From Gammaproteobacteria bacterium (GTDB taxonomy: Bacteria; Pseudomonadota; Gammaproteobacteria; S012-40): a DNA stretch of 43,481 bases. A program made the position numbers and the translations under genes. The DNA is taken from the NCBI GenBank assembly GCA_919902765.1, contig CAKKRP010000006.1, positions 1 to 43,481 on the forward strand, written 5' to 3'. The notes beneath the pieces were generated by a model. It did not search any database. It was not told where the DNA came from and saw nothing but the letters and a program-made list of their open reading frames with translations. The number at the start of each line of letters is the position of its first letter. Positions within the stretch are counted from its first letter, which is position 1. This document shows positions 15,356 to 27,961 of this stretch, in pieces.

Positions 15356-16156
15356 TTAATTCCTCGCTGATACTGTTAATTCTGCAAACCACTGCGCGCC
15401 CTGGGTGGGGACCAAGGTCAACACCAAAAACGCCGCCACCAAGGCAATGGTGATTGCGCGCTGAAAATTAAATTGTGTGCGATAGCGTAAAATAAATACG
15501 CTCAATGCTATCGCGTTGACGCTGGCGGCCAGCGTTGCTGCGGATATGACATCGATATTGCCTAAATAGGCCGCCCACACAAAGGTGCCCGATGCAATGC
15601 CTATGCAATCGCTCGCGTAGACAATGGCCGTGCCTTTCGCGCCTTCCGCGCCACGCACTTTTTCGCGTATGCGCGCCACCAGCGGCATTTCCATGCCCAT
15701 CAAAAATCCCATCACGAATCCGAACAGATAGGGCACCACCGCTTCCACGCCTGGCGCTGCGGAATTTATCGCGGAATTCGCTAATAAAAAATTATTTGAG
15801 ATATATACGGCGGCTGCGATGACCGGCACCGCGCTGGAACCCAGCACGATGATGGCGATTTCTAACCACACCAAACCGGCAAATGCATTTGTCACGCGTT
15901 GCGACATCAAGGATCCAAAACCGGCGGACATGATCATGATGCCTATCATGATAAAAATCGCCGTTTCGGTGTTGCCTAAGATGATACCGGCGTAATGCGA
16001 CAAGGCATATTCGTACACCAATCCACAGCCCGCGATCAGCGGCATGACGCCCAATAACACGAGGTCATCGAAATAATGTTGCACTGCTTGCGACGTGGAT
16101 GCCGAAATTACCGGCGCTTTTTGCGCGCGTTGAGTGAGTTCTGCAACGGAGGACAT
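15356..16156 (-). CDS. Membrane protein related to the N-terminal membrane part of spermidine-synthase-like proteins
   Basis: A 266-residue protein with about seven hydrophobic segments. The first part, PLIAGCGLVYEYALSHYAG, is the signature of the membrane domain that in many bacteria is fused to a spermidine synthase (SpeE-like) domain. Here the catalytic methyltransferase-fold domain is absent and the protein ends after the last membrane segment, so it is a free-standing membrane half or the product of gene splitting. No synthase gene is adjacent. A 26-residue membrane microprotein follows at once. Function unknown; a role in transport or in anchoring a partner enzyme is only a guess. Confidence 0.75.
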   Translation of the reverse strand: MSSVAELTQRAQKAPVISASTSQAVQHYFDDLVLLGVMPLIAGCGLVYEYALSHYAGIILGNTETAIFIMIGIMIMSAGFGSLMSQRVTNAFAGLVWLEIAIIVLGSSAVPVIAAAVYISNNFLLANSAINSAAPGVEAVVPYLFGFVMGFLMGMEMPLVARIREKVRGAEGAKGTAIVYASDCIGIASGTFVWAAYLGNIDVISAATLAASVNAIALSVFILRYRTQFNFQRAITIALVAAFLVLTLVPTQGAQWFAELTVSARN

Positions 16157-16285
16157 AACACCACCACCAAATTATTAATGTGGCGCATGTTACCATTCTA
16201 TAATTAAGGATTTATGAACGGCATCCAGGGGATACGCTATAGATTGTTGTTTTTATTAAGTTTTTATACGATTTTTTGGAGGGTG

Positions 16286-17074
16286 TCAGATGCCTTTGCA
16301 GGCTGGTACGCCAAACAAGGTTTGAAAATTATGCGTGGTTTGCGCGGCGATGCCGGCGTAATCTTGTTGCCGCAACGTTGCTATAAATTCGGCCACGTGG
16401 CGCACATAGGCCGGTTGATTCGGTTTGCCGCGATGCGGCATCGGCGCTAACCATGGCGCGTCGGTTTCGATTAATATCCGATCCATCGGCACTTGTTGCG
16501 CGACGGCTTGCAATTCCACCGCATTGCGAAATGTCACAATGCCGGAAAACGAAATATAAAAACCGATATCCAAGGCCCGCTTAGCAGTGGCCCAATCTTC
16601 GGTAAAACAATGCATCACACCACGCGCTTGTTGCGCGCCTTCTTCTTCTAAAATCCGCAAGGTGTCGGCGCGCGCCTCGCGTGTATGAATAATCAGCGGT
16701 TTGGACACCGCTTTCGCCGCCGCGATGTGACGCCGCAGGCGTTCCTGCTGCACGCGCACATCGCCTTGCGTACGATAATAATCCAATCCTGTTTCGCCGA
16801 TGGCGATCACTTTGGGATGCTGCGCATGCGCGATTAATTCTTCTACACCGGGTTCGTGGCCTGCATTGTGATTGGGGTGTACGCCGACCGAGGCATAGAC
16901 ATCGGCATGTTGTTCGGCGGCCTGCAAGACCGCCGGCAATGTTTCCATGTCGGTGGCGACGCACAAAAAACACCCGACGTCGTTGGCGCGCGCGGCCTGT
17001 ACATAGTTGGCCAACACGGCGGCATCGGTGGCGCCGTCAAGGAGATTTAAATGACAATGGGAATCGACTAACAT
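16286..17074 (-). CDS. TatD-family metal-dependent hydrolase (YcfH-like)
   Basis: A 262-residue TIM-barrel hydrolase of the TatD/YcfH family, thought to act as a metal-dependent DNase or in D-aminoacyl-tRNA quality control. The metal ligands are visible: DSHCHLN at the N-terminus, GETGLDYYR in the middle, LIIHTREA, MHCFTED and, near the C-terminus, IETDAPWLAP. The length is normal. It lies 3 bp after the PilZ gene, at the end of the holB-pilZ-tatD run, the same neighbourhood as ycfH after holB in many gammaproteobacteria. No clear terminator follows. Confidence 0.92.
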   Translation of the reverse strand: MLVDSHCHLNLLDGATDAAVLANYVQAARANDVGCFLCVATDMETLPAVLQAAEQHADVYASVGVHPNHNAGHEPGVEELIAHAQHPKVIAIGETGLDYYRTQGDVRVQQERLRRHIAAAKAVSKPLIIHTREARADTLRILEEEGAQQARGVMHCFTEDWATAKRALDIGFYISFSGIVTFRNAVELQAVAQQVPMDRILIETDAPWLAPMPHRGKPNQPAYVRHVAEFIATLRQQDYAGIAAQTTHNFQTLFGVPACKGI

Positions 17075-17077
17075 CGT

Positions 17078-17463
17078 CTACATCGTATGTGTAATGCGGT
17101 CTGATTTCGCGAGCCCCGCCAGCAAGGTTTCCACCCTGGCGCGCAAGGCTTCACCCTCTTGCTGTTTGAAGCGTACGCCTATGCCTGCGGCGCGTTTGCC
17201 CTGCACCCCCATAGGCGTGATCCACACGACGTTGCCCAATACCGGCGTCGGTTGCGCGTCGTCCCACAATGAAACCAACACAAACACCTCGTCGCCCATT
17301 TGAAACGGTCGCGGCGTGGGCACAAAAAAGCCGCCGCCCCTTACAAACGGCATGTAAACGGTATGCAAGGCCGCCTTATCGGTGATGGTGAGATGCAAGA
17401 TCGCCCCGCCCCCCCCTGCCAATGCCGGAGGCGCAGCCCTTTTTTTGACCTCAGGTTTTTCAT

Positions 17464-17467
<4 letters not shown>
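17078..17467 (-). CDS. PilZ-domain protein
   Basis: A 129-residue single-domain PilZ protein. In Pseudomonas the gene at this place (pilZ, next to holB) is needed for type IV pilus assembly. The core pattern is GGGFFVPTPRPFQMGDEVFVLVSL, then VLGNVVWITP and RAAGIGVRF. The RxxxR and D/NxSxxG motifs used to bind c-di-GMP are not evident, which fits the PilZ subtype that does not bind the nucleotide. The start overlaps the end of holB by 4 bp (ATGA), so it is translationally coupled. Confidence 0.85.
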
Positions 17468-20118
<2,651 letters not shown>

Positions 20119-20122
<4 letters not shown>

Positions 20123-20955
20123 GCGCCCACGAGCCATGTAATCCCCTTGTTCACCAGCGCGCGTTGCAATTGCGCGCCCACCGTGGTCGCGCCTACCGTA
20201 AAACTTTTCGGTGCGCCCGCGCAATCACGCACTGGCCAGAGGCCGATCAAACTATTGGTCAAAAATAACTCGTCCATGGAAAACATATCTGCCAAGGTTA
20301 AATCCTGTATGCGACAACCATATCCGGCTTGTGTGGCCAAGGTCAATACTTCCTCGCGCATCACGCCACACACCCCGGCGGCATCTAACGCCGGTGTGTA
20401 AATAACGTCGCCACGCACACCGAATACGTTGGCGGCGGTCGCTGAGATGACCCGCCCGCCGTCATCCAACATCAAACCCTCGGCAATCTGAGGGTCTTGC
20501 CACTCGTCACGCGCCAATACCTGTGCCAGACGATTGAGGTGTTTGATGCCCGCCAAGACCTTATTGCGCGCCACTGGCGTAGTACACACGCGAATGGCGA
20601 TCCCCGCGCCGGTGTGTTGGGGATACGCAGGCCACGCCGCCGTATATACGATGCGCGTAGGCGAGGCCGCGAGCGGCGGTCGATAACCGCGTCCACCCAC
20701 ACCTCGGGTGACGATGATTTTAACGACACAACGCAACTGCCCCTGAATAAGCTGCATGACCTCGTCACGTAGCGTAGGGGATGCGGGCGGCGCAATGCCA
20801 AGGCGTTGGCACCCTTGCGCCAAACGCGCCATATGGCGCTCCCACAGCGGTATGCTGCCCGCTTCCGCTGCGATGGTCTCAAATAGACCGTCGCCATATT
20901 GCAGACCGCGGTCCAGTGCATCGACCGTCGCGCACCGTTGACCGTTAACCAACAT
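20119..20955 (-). CDS. pabC: Aminodeoxychorismate lyase
   Basis: PLP-dependent enzyme that splits 4-amino-4-deoxychorismate to p-aminobenzoate and pyruvate in folate synthesis. It is 278 residues from the ATG at 20955, which overlaps the end of pabB by 11 nt; an upstream extension is possible but not conserved. Typical fold-type IV motifs are RGLQYGDGLFET near the start, the PLP lysine in LAGIKHLNRL, and EGLMLDDGGRVISATAANVF. It sits directly after pabB and overlaps mltG by 4 bp. Confidence 0.92.
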
Positions 20956-22303
20956 GCAGGTCATCCTGATGGAGGGCGAGCAGCAACCCGCGCGCCTTAG
21001 CGCGTGTCTCTTGCAATTCGCGCTGCGGGTCTGAATCGTAGACGATACCTGCACCGGTACGCCATGTCCATCCCTGGGCCTGGGTATGCAGGCTACGTAT
21101 TAAGATATTAAAATCCATATCGCCATCGCGATTGAGATAGCCGACGCTGCCCGTATAGGCTTGTCGCGGCGTGTGCTCCAATTCGGCTATGATTTCCATA
21201 CACCGCACCTTTGGGCAACCGGTGATCGTGCCGCCGGGAAACAGCGCCCGCAACACCGCGCCTGGGGTGACATGATCGCGCAGCCGCCCCGTGATATGGG
21301 ATACGATATGGTGAACATGCGCATAGCTTTCCAAACCCATCAATTCGGCGACGCGTATGCTGCCGGTGGCGCAAATACGCCCCATATCATTGCGCTCTAA
21401 ATCCACAAGCATAACGTGTTCCGCGCGTTCTTTGGGATGCGCCAATAATTCTTGCGCCAGCGCATGATCCGCCTGGCCGCGCCCGCGTGGACGGGTGCCG
21501 GCAATCGGGCGCGTTTCGACCTGCCCGTCGCGCACCGCCACCAAACGTTCGGGGGATGAACTCGCGATGGCCCATGCCGGATGCGTGAACAAGGCGCTGA
21601 ACGGGGCTGGATTATGACGCATCAACTGCGTCATCAAGTGCGCATTTTCGAGATGCGCCGCAACCTGCCATGCACGCGACAAATTGACTTGGAATACGTC
21701 GCCCGCCGCAATATATTGCTGACAACGCCGCACCCCTTGTAGATAAATATTTTCGTCTTCTTCTATGATAGGGATGCGCGGCACAGCCAGCACGGGCGGG
21801 GCGGCCGGCGCGGCGTGATAATCATCTACGATGCGTTGCAACAATGTCGCGTAACCGGCTTCGACGACGGCCGTGCAGCGATTTTGCGCGTGATCGATAA
21901 TCACCGCGCCCGGACACCGCTGCATAAACGCGATAGGTAAATCCTTACCCAGCGGCAAGCGCAAGCGCGGTTCGATTTGTTGGGCGATTTCATAGGCTAA
22001 AAATATCGCCCATCCGCCCCGAAAGGGCAAATCGATATCGCTGCCCGCACGCGCGATACGCTGGGCGCGCCATTCGGCGTCTATGATGGAAAAAAAATCG
22101 GTATGCGCGATAGCGTCGGCGCCGATCGAGCGCGTTTCATCAATCGCCGCAAACAAGATATCGAAACGCCCGGTTTGCGCATGCCGCGCGCTGCTTAAAA
22201 ATAGATGTGGATAATGGTGCGGAAACGCGCGGTGGATGTCGATTAAGTCCGTGCCTAGCGGCAGGTCTGCGATCAACACGCGCGTATCAGTGGAGTGGCC
22301 CAT
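20945..22303 (-). CDS. pabB: Aminodeoxychorismate synthase component I
   Basis: Converts chorismate, with ammonia from a PabA-type glutamine amidotransferase, to aminodeoxychorismate. It is 452 residues from the ATG at 22303; a GTG two codons earlier is also possible, and no strong ribosome site decides. Chorismate-binding motifs include FQVNLSRAW, RPIAGTRPRG, LVDLERNDMGRIC and GTITGCPKVRCMEIIAELE. PabB and anthranilate synthase TrpE are related; the adjacent pabC favours PabB. No pabA is in the window. It follows fabF by about 37 bp, across a hairpin. Confidence 0.92.
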   Translation of the reverse strand: MGHSTDTRVLIADLPLGTDLIDIHRAFPHHYPHLFLSSARHAQTGRFDILFAAIDETRSIGADAIAHTDFFSIIDAEWRAQRIARAGSDIDLPFRGGWAIFLAYEIAQQIEPRLRLPLGKDLPIAFMQRCPGAVIIDHAQNRCTAVVEAGYATLLQRIVDDYHAAPAAPPVLAVPRIPIIEEDENIYLQGVRRCQQYIAAGDVFQVNLSRAWQVAAHLENAHLMTQLMRHNPAPFSALFTHPAWAIASSSPERLVAVRDGQVETRPIAGTRPRGRGQADHALAQELLAHPKERAEHVMLVDLERNDMGRICATGSIRVAELMGLESYAHVHHIVSHITGRLRDHVTPGAVLRALFPGGTITGCPKVRCMEIIAELEHTPRQAYTGSVGYLNRDGDMDFNILIRSLHTQAQGWTWRTGAGIVYDSDPQRELQETRAKARGLLLALHQDDLHVG

Positions 22304-22310
22304 GGGCACA

Positions 22311-22329
22311 GCGGACGCCTTGCGTCCGC
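22311..22329 (-). promoter_or_regulatory. 8-bp inverted repeat between fabF and pabB
   Basis: GCGGACGC and GCGTCCGC form a perfect stem around a 3-nt loop, 7 bp before the pabB start. There is no T-run after it, so it is not a standard terminator. It could tune pabB translation or be a DNA-uptake or REP-like motif. Confidence 0.45.
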
Positions 22330-22340
22330 CGTTTGCGCGA

Positions 22341-23582
22341 TCATTTCAAGCGGCTAAACACCAACGTACCGTTGGTGCCGCCAAAGCCAAACGAATTAGA
22401 CATCACGATTTCAATTTTCATAGGGCGCGCCTCGTTGGGCACATAATTGAGATCGCACGCCGGGTCTTGATTAAAGATATTGATCGTCGGCGGCGCCACT
22501 TGATCGCGCATCGCCAACACGCTGAACACGGCCTCCACACCACCCGCCGCGCCCAACATATGGCCGGTCATGGATTTGGTGGAACTCATCGCCAGCTTAT
22601 ATGCATGCGCGCCAAACGCCGATTTGACGGCCAGCGTTTCCGCTAAATCGCCGGCCGGTGTCGAGGTGCCGTGCGCGTTGACATACTGCACCGCCGTGCC
22701 GTCGATGCCGGCGTCGCGCAAGGCGTGTTGCATACACCGCTTGGCCCCGTCGCCGCCTTCGGACGGCGCGGTCATGTGATACGCATCGCCGCTACGCCCG
22801 TAGCCAATCACTTCTGCGTAGATATGTGCCCCGCGTTTACGCGCGAATTCATATTCTTCCAACACCACCACGCCTGCGCCATCGCTCAAGACGAAGCCAT
22901 CGCGATCTTTATCCCACGGCCGACTGGCGGTCGAAGGATCGTCATTGCGCGTGGAGAGCGCGCGCGCCGAGGCAAAACCGCCCAAGCCGGTGATACTGGT
23001 CGCCATTTCCGCGCCACCCGCCACCATCGCATCCGCGTCGCCATAGGAAATCATACGCGCCGCTTCGCCTATACTATGCGTGCCCGTGGTACACGCCGTC
23101 ACCACCGCTAAATTGGGGCCTTTCATGCCATACATAATCGACAGATTGCCGGAAATCATATTGATGATATTGCTGGGTACGAAAAACGGGGAGATCTTAC
23201 GCGCGCCACCGTCTAAATAGCTTTGATATCCGCGCTCTATGCCGCCTAGACCACCGATGCCCGAACCGATACAAACGCCTATGCGATCGGCATTTTCTTC
23301 AGTGACTTCGAGCTTGGAATCGGCAATCGCCTCAACTGCGGCGGCAATGCCGTAATGGATAAACGAATCCATTTTTTTTACGTCTTTCGGCGCGATAAAC
23401 TGCGCGGGATCGAAATTGCGCACCGAACCGCCGAAACGCACCGGGAATTGACTAACATCGAAGTGCGTAATTGTCGCAACCCCACCCTTACCTTCAAGGA
23501 TATTGGCCCACGCTTCTGTCACGGTGTTACCCACCGGTGAAATAACGCCTAGCCCCGTAATCACTACTCGACGCTTAGCCAA
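22341..23582 (-). CDS. fabF: 3-oxoacyl-[acyl-carrier-protein] synthase II
   Basis: Condensing enzyme that lengthens acyl-ACP with malonyl-ACP in fatty-acid synthesis. The start is the TTG at 23582, because GAGGGGAAG lies just upstream and the conserved [15 protein letters not shown] begins there; this gives 413 residues, the usual FabF length. The catalytic triad is visible: Cys in [13 protein letters not shown], His in [12 protein letters not shown] and His in [12 protein letters not shown]. It follows acpP after a terminator-like hairpin, so it may receive read-through only or have its own promoter. Confidence 0.96.
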   Translation of the reverse strand: MAKRRVVITGLGVISPVGNTVTEAWANILEGKGGVATITHFDVSQFPVRFGGSVRNFDPAQFIAPKDVKKMDSFIHYGIAAAVEAIADSKLEVTEENADRIGVCIGSGIGGLGGIERGYQSYLDGGARKISPFFVPSNIINMISGNLSIMYGMKGPNLAVVTACTTGTHSIGEAARMISYGDADAMVAGGAEMATSITGLGGFASARALSTRNDDPSTASRPWDKDRDGFVLSDGAGVVVLEEYEFARKRGAHIYAEVIGYGRSGDAYHMTAPSEGGDGAKRCMQHALRDAGIDGTAVQYVNAHGTSTPAGDLAETLAVKSAFGAHAYKLAMSSTKSMTGHMLGAAGGVEAVFSVLAMRDQVAPPTINIFNQDPACDLNYVPNEARPMKIEIVMSNSFGFGGTNGTLVFSRLK

Positions 23583-23610
23583 AGTACTTCCCCTCACTAC
23601 GTTAAAAACC

Positions 23611-23645
23611 AAAAGGCCGTTCCCAATGTTCGGCTAACGGCCTTT
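23611..23645 (-). terminator. Terminator-like hairpin between acpP and fabF
   Basis: On the minus strand AAAGGCCGTT pairs with AACGGCCTTTT around a loop of about 14 nt and ends in a short T-run. It probably ends part of the acpP transcripts, giving much more acpP than fabF message. Confidence 0.8.
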
Positions 23646-23682
23646 CTACAGCGAACCGCAAACGGTCCGTGCTGCCTATCGC

Positions 23683-23919
23683 TTAGTTGACGTGCGCAGA
23701 GATGTAATCGACTGCTTGTTGCACGGTAGTGATTTTTTCAGCGTCTTCATCAGGAATTTCGCATTCGAATTCTTCTTCCAACGCCATCACCAATTCAACT
23801 GTGTCCAACGAGTCGGCGCCGAGATCGTCGACGAAAGAAGCCTCATTGCTCACTTCTTCTTGCTTGACACCAAGCTGTTCAACGACAATCTTTTTGACGC
23901 GTTCTTCAATACTATTCAT
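23683..23919 (-). CDS. acpP: Acyl carrier protein
   Basis: Small acidic carrier (78 residues) that holds growing acyl chains as thioesters on phosphopantetheine. The attachment serine is in [11 protein letters not shown]. Length and sequence are typical. The start has a strong AGGAGGAAG upstream. It sits between fabG and fabF in the usual order, with a terminator-like hairpin after it. The 127-bp gap before it may hold its own promoter, as ACP is needed in large amounts. Confidence 0.98.
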   Translation of the reverse strand: MNSIEERVKKIVVEQLGVKQEEVSNEASFVDDLGADSLDTVELVMALEEEFECEIPDEDAEKITTVQQAVDYISAHVN

Positions 23920-24046
23920 GACAGAATCTTCCTCCTAACGGATTGTGCAGCCTTACTAAGAACTGCGGTGGTATTTTAGAGAAAACCATGCGCGAACGCT
24001 AGGTACTTTCGAGACCTTTTTAATAACACATTGTATTATAACGAAT

Positions 24047-24787
24047 TTAACCCATGTACATGCCGCCATTTACATGCAAAGTTTCGCCGGTGATATAGCC
24101 GGCGGCCGGAGAAGCCAAAAAAGCCACCGCCGCAGCGATATCGCCAGGGCTGCCCAACTTGCCCAACGGCACCTGATCCATGAGTTTTTGGCGGTGATCT
24201 TCCGGCAGGCCGCGCGTCATATCGGTATCGATAAACCCCGGGGCTACGACATTCACGGTGATACCGCGACTACCGACTTCACGCGCCAACGACTTGCTAA
24301 AACCCATGATGCCCGCTTTGGATGCCGCATAATTACACTGCCCGGCATTGCCCGAGGCACCCACCACCGAGGCAATGCTGATGATCCGGCCACGGCGCGC
24401 CTTCATCATCGCGCGCAGACAGGCCTTGCTCATACGAAATACCGAGGTCAAATTGGTATCAATGACCGACTGCCATTGTTCATCGCTCATACGCATCAAT
24501 AAATTATCGTGCGTAATGCCGGCGTTATTCACCAATACGGAAGGCGCACCGAACCGCTCGCCGATTTGATTTAATACACTTTCTACCGCCGCCGTATCGT
24601 TCACATTCAAGGCCAGCCCAAGGCCGCGATAACCCGCTTGCTGTAGCTTCGCGGTGATGCTTGCCGCACCGGAATCAGAGGTCGCAGTGCCTATCACCAC
24701 CGCCCCCAAACGACCCAACTCCATGCCGATCGCCTCGCCTATACCCCGGCTTGCGCCAGTCACCAAGGCCACTTCGTTATCTAACAT
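24047..24787 (-). CDS. fabG: 3-oxoacyl-[acyl-carrier-protein] reductase
   Basis: NADPH-dependent reductase of the fatty-acid elongation cycle, a short-chain dehydrogenase. It is 246 residues from the ATG at 24787, with GGGAGG upstream; the frame extends nine codons further but without support. The NADP loop TGASRGIGEAI, the NNAG motif (VLVNNAGITHDN), the active-site Ser (IISIASVVG) and YAASKAGIMGFSK are all present. It follows fabD within 29 bp. Confidence 0.96.
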   Translation of the reverse strand: MLDNEVALVTGASRGIGEAIGMELGRLGAVVIGTATSDSGAASITAKLQQAGYRGLGLALNVNDTAAVESVLNQIGERFGAPSVLVNNAGITHDNLLMRMSDEQWQSVIDTNLTSVFRMSKACLRAMMKARRGRIISIASVVGASGNAGQCNYAASKAGIMGFSKSLAREVGSRGITVNVVAPGFIDTDMTRGLPEDHRQKLMDQVPLGKLGSPGDIAAAVAFLASPAAGYITGETLHVNGGMYMG

Positions 24788-24815
24788 AATGCCTCCCATT
24801 GCAGTGTGCGCCATG

Positions 24816-25757
24816 TTACGCAGGCGCCTTGAGTGTGCCCAACGCTTCCGCGAGCGTAGCGGGATCGTAGATGGCGATGGCCTTTATATTTTTATCTATG
24901 CGTTTATTCAGCCCAGCCAAGACCTTACCCGGCCCACATTCTACTATATTGCGGACGCCTTGCGCCGCAAGGTACTGTACGCTTTCCACCCAGCGCACTG
25001 GCTTATACAATTGGCGTACCAAGGCATCGCGTATCTGATTCGCATCCCGAAACGCCACCACATCCGCATTGTGTACGACCGGAATTTTGGGTGCTTGGAT
25101 TTGCACGTCGTTAAGGCGCGCGGCCAATTTTTCCGCTGCGGGTTTCATTAACGCGCAATGCGATGGTGCGCTCACGGGTAACACAATGGCGCGTTTTGCG
25201 CCCGCCGCTTTAGCTAATTCCACCGCACGTTGCACTGCCTCACGATGTCCGGCAACCACCACTTGACCGGGTGAATTATAATTGACCGCCTCGACCATGG
25301 CGCCTTGCGCGGCGTCTTGACATACCGCGCGCACCGCATCGTCGTCTAAACCCAAGATCGCCGCCATCGCGCCTACGCCTGCGGGAACCGCATCCTGCAT
25401 AAACCGCCCACGCTCCGCGACCAAACGTATGGCAGCGCTAAACTCTATACTATCGGCGCAGACTAACGCCGAATATTCGCCCAAACTATGGCCCGCCATA
25501 TAAGCGGGTAGCGCGCCACCTTGCGCGCGCCATACGCGAAACACCGCCACACCTGCGGCCAACATCGCGGGTTGCGTATTATGCGTGAGATTTAATTGGT
25601 CTTCCGGGCCGCGATGCACCAAGGCCCACAAATCCACACCTAAGGCCCGCGAGGCCTCATCAAACGTCGCCTGCACCAGCGGAAATTCACCCGCCAATGC
25701 GTCCAACATCCCGACGGACTGCGAACCTTGACCGGGAAACACAAAGGCCAACGCCAT
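24816..25757 (-). CDS. fabD: Malonyl-CoA:ACP transacylase
   Basis: Transfers malonyl from CoA to acyl carrier protein, supplying the fatty-acid chain extender. The 313-residue protein has FVFPGQGSQSVGM at the start, the nucleophile motif GHSLGEYSALV and the catalytic His region VSAPSHCALM. AGGAGG lies 7 nt before the ATG. It lies 10 bp after fabH and 29 bp before fabG. Confidence 0.96.
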   Translation of the reverse strand: MALAFVFPGQGSQSVGMLDALAGEFPLVQATFDEASRALGVDLWALVHRGPEDQLNLTHNTQPAMLAAGVAVFRVWRAQGGALPAYMAGHSLGEYSALVCADSIEFSAAIRLVAERGRFMQDAVPAGVGAMAAILGLDDDAVRAVCQDAAQGAMVEAVNYNSPGQVVVAGHREAVQRAVELAKAAGAKRAIVLPVSAPSHCALMKPAAEKLAARLNDVQIQAPKIPVVHNADVVAFRDANQIRDALVRQLYKPVRWVESVQYLAAQGVRNIVECGPGKVLAGLNKRIDKNIKAIAIYDPATLAEALGTLKAPA

Positions 25758-25767
25758 AGCCAGCCTC

Positions 25768-26736
25768 CTAAAATTTCATTAAAACCGAGCCCCAGGTGAA
25801 ACCACCCCCAAAGGCCTCGAATAAAATCGTCTCACCGCGTTTGATGCGCCCGTCGCGCACCGCCACATCCAGCGCCAGCGGAATCGAGGCCGCCGACGTG
25901 TTGCCATGGTGGGCCACGGTAGTGACCACGCGGTCCATAGAAATTTGCAGTTTTTTTGCAGTCGCGTTGATGATGCGGATATTCGCCTGATGCGGCACCA
26001 ACCAGTCGATATCGGCCTTGCTGAGCCCGTTGGCGCTCAAGGTTTCGTCTACAATATCGCCCAGCGTGTTGACGGCCATTTTAAATACTTCGTTACCGGC
26101 CATCTGTACAAACGCCCGGCCGCTTTTCAACAATTCGCTGTGTTCAGATACACCGGCATTGACGGTCAATAAATCCTTGTACTGGCCATCGGCGTGCAAA
26201 TGGCTGGAGATTATCCCCGGCTCATCACTGGCCTTCAAGATCACCGCGCCCGCGCCGTCGCCGAATAACACGCAGGTCTTACGATCCGTCCAATCTAGAA
26301 TACGCGACAAAGTTTCCGCACCTACCACCAACACGCACGACGCCGCACCGGTGCGAATAAATTTATCGGCGATACTGAGCGCATAAACAAAACCGGTACA
26401 TACCGCTTGCACATCAAACGCCGCGCAGCCGTGAATATCTAATCGTTGTTGCAATAAACACGCGGCACTGGGAAAAATACGATCGGGTGTAGTGGTGGCG
26501 ACGATAATGAGATCTATTTCACTGCCTTTGACGCCCGCCGCGCTCATCGCTTTACGTGCGGCCTGCTCCGCCAAGCTGCAAGTCGTCTCATTATCGGACG
26601 CGATGTGACGTTGATGTATGCCGGTGCGCTCCACGATCCAATCGTGGCTGGTCTCGACAATTTTTTCTAAATCCGCATTCGTGACGACTTTCGCAGGCAA
26701 TTGGCCACCGGTACCGGCGATGCGCGCGTATTTCAT
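25768..26736 (-). CDS. fabH: 3-oxoacyl-[acyl-carrier-protein] synthase III
   Basis: Starts fatty-acid synthesis by condensing acetyl-CoA with malonyl-ACP. It is 322 residues from the ATG at 26736, whose ATGA overlaps the plsX stop. The catalytic triad is visible: Cys in [12 protein letters not shown], His in [11 protein letters not shown] and Asn in [11 protein letters not shown]. It is the second enzyme gene of the plsX-fabH-fabD-fabG run. Confidence 0.96.
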   Translation of the reverse strand: MKYARIAGTGGQLPAKVVTNADLEKIVETSHDWIVERTGIHQRHIASDNETTCSLAEQAARKAMSAAGVKGSEIDLIIVATTTPDRIFPSAACLLQQRLDIHGCAAFDVQAVCTGFVYALSIADKFIRTGAASCVLVVGAETLSRILDWTDRKTCVLFGDGAGAVILKASDEPGIISSHLHADGQYKDLLTVNAGVSEHSELLKSGRAFVQMAGNEVFKMAVNTLGDIVDETLSANGLSKADIDWLVPHQANIRIINATAKKLQISMDRVVTTVAHHGNTSAASIPLALDVAVRDGRIKRGETILFEAFGGGFTWGSVLMKF

Positions 26737-27755
26737 GCGCACCGCCCCTCGCCTAAAAAGGCTTGTACCTGTTCGGAAATACGCTGCGGAACGTCTTTTT
26801 GCACTTCGATTGCGGCTTGCTTGATGGCGACGGAAAACGCGAATGCGTCGGCCCCCCCATGACTTTTTATGACTATCCCGTTCAGGCCCACCAAACTCGC
26901 GCCATTGTAGCGGCGCGTATCGACGCGCTTACGCAACGCGTTTAGCACCGGCATGGCGACCAGGGCCGCGAATTTTGTAAAAATATTGCGTTTAAATTCC
27001 AGATGCATGAAGTGTTTGATCATTGAGGCCACGCCTTCGCTGGCCTTGAGCGCGACATTACCGACAAATCCGTCGCACACCACCACATCTACCGTGCCTT
27101 CGTAGATATCGTTACCTTCGACAAATCCGACGTAATGCAAGTCACTGCCCGCCAGCAAGCGCGCCGCTTCTTTGACTTGTTCATTGCCTTTCATTTCTTC
27201 TTCGCCGATATTCAATAGGCCGACCGTGGCGCGCGCGCGATTATCGACCGCGCTGACCAAGACCGAACCCATCACCGCAAATTGAAACAAATGCTCGGCT
27301 GTGCAATCGATGTTAGCGCCTAGGTCTAATACGTAAGAATGACCTTTAATCGTGGGCAAAGCGGTACAAATCGCCGGGCGATCGACACCTGGGATAGTTT
27401 TTAGCACGTAACGGGCGGTGGCCATCAGCGCCCCGGTGTTACCGGCGCTGACGCACGCGTGCGCCTTGCCCTCTTTGACCAGGTTAATGGCCACACGCAT
27501 GGAAGAATCTTTTTTGTTGCGCAAGGCCTGCGACGGCAGTTCATCCATCTCCACCTTTTGCGACGCATGATGGAGGGTGATTCTGTCCATCACAGAATTT
27601 TTTTGCGTCTGCAATAAGGCCTTTAAAATCTCGCTATCCCCCACCAAAATACAATGGAGGTTAGGATTGTCCTGCAGTGCCCGCAATGCGGCAGGCACCA
27701 CCACGGTGGGGCCATAATCGCCCCCCATGGCGTCCAACGCAATAACTGGATTCAA
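26733..27755 (-). CDS. plsX: Phosphate acyltransferase PlsX
   Basis: Makes acyl-phosphate from acyl-ACP, linking fatty-acid and phospholipid synthesis. It has 340 residues. The start must be the TTG at 27755 (or a later codon), because an in-frame stop lies two codons upstream; an AAGG site precedes it. Typical motifs are [12 protein letters not shown] at the N-terminus, [15 protein letters not shown], and [11 protein letters not shown]. It lies 3 bp after rpmF, the standard rpmF-plsX-fabH order. Confidence 0.95.
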   Translation of the reverse strand: MNPVIALDAMGGDYGPTVVVPAALRALQDNPNLHCILVGDSEILKALLQTQKNSVMDRITLHHASQKVEMDELPSQALRNKKDSSMRVAINLVKEGKAHACVSAGNTGALMATARYVLKTIPGVDRPAICTALPTIKGHSYVLDLGANIDCTAEHLFQFAVMGSVLVSAVDNRARATVGLLNIGEEEMKGNEQVKEAARLLAGSDLHYVGFVEGNDIYEGTVDVVVCDGFVGNVALKASEGVASMIKHFMHLEFKRNIFTKFAALVAMPVLNALRKRVDTRRYNGASLVGLNGIVIKSHGGADAFAFSVAIKQAAIEVQKDVPQRISEQVQAFLGEGRCA

Positions 27756-27758
27756 GCC

Positions 27759-27938
27759 TTATTCGCCTTGTTCAGGCAATACGCGACGCCCACGGTAAAA
27801 ACCGTCAGGTGTAATATGATGACGGCGATGGGTTTCACCTGTCTCTTTATCCACCGACAACGGTGGCGCGCTCAACGCGTCGTGCGCACGCCGCATACCG
27901 CGCGTGGAACGGGACTTTCTACTCTTTTGTACTGCCAT
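27759..27938 (-). CDS. rpmF: 50S ribosomal protein L32
   Basis: A 59-residue basic ribosomal protein found by translating the minus strand between yceD and plsX. It begins [20 protein letters not shown] and continues through [20 protein letters not shown] to [20 protein letters not shown] lies 6 nt before the ATG. The order yceD-rpmF-plsX is widespread. It has no cysteine, so it is the zinc-free form of L32. Confidence 0.96.
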   Translation of the reverse strand: MAVQKSRKSRSTRGMRRAHDALSAPPLSVDKETGETHRRHHITPDGFYRGRRVLPEQGE

Positions 27939-27961
27939 ACACTACTCCTCACTCACTAGAC

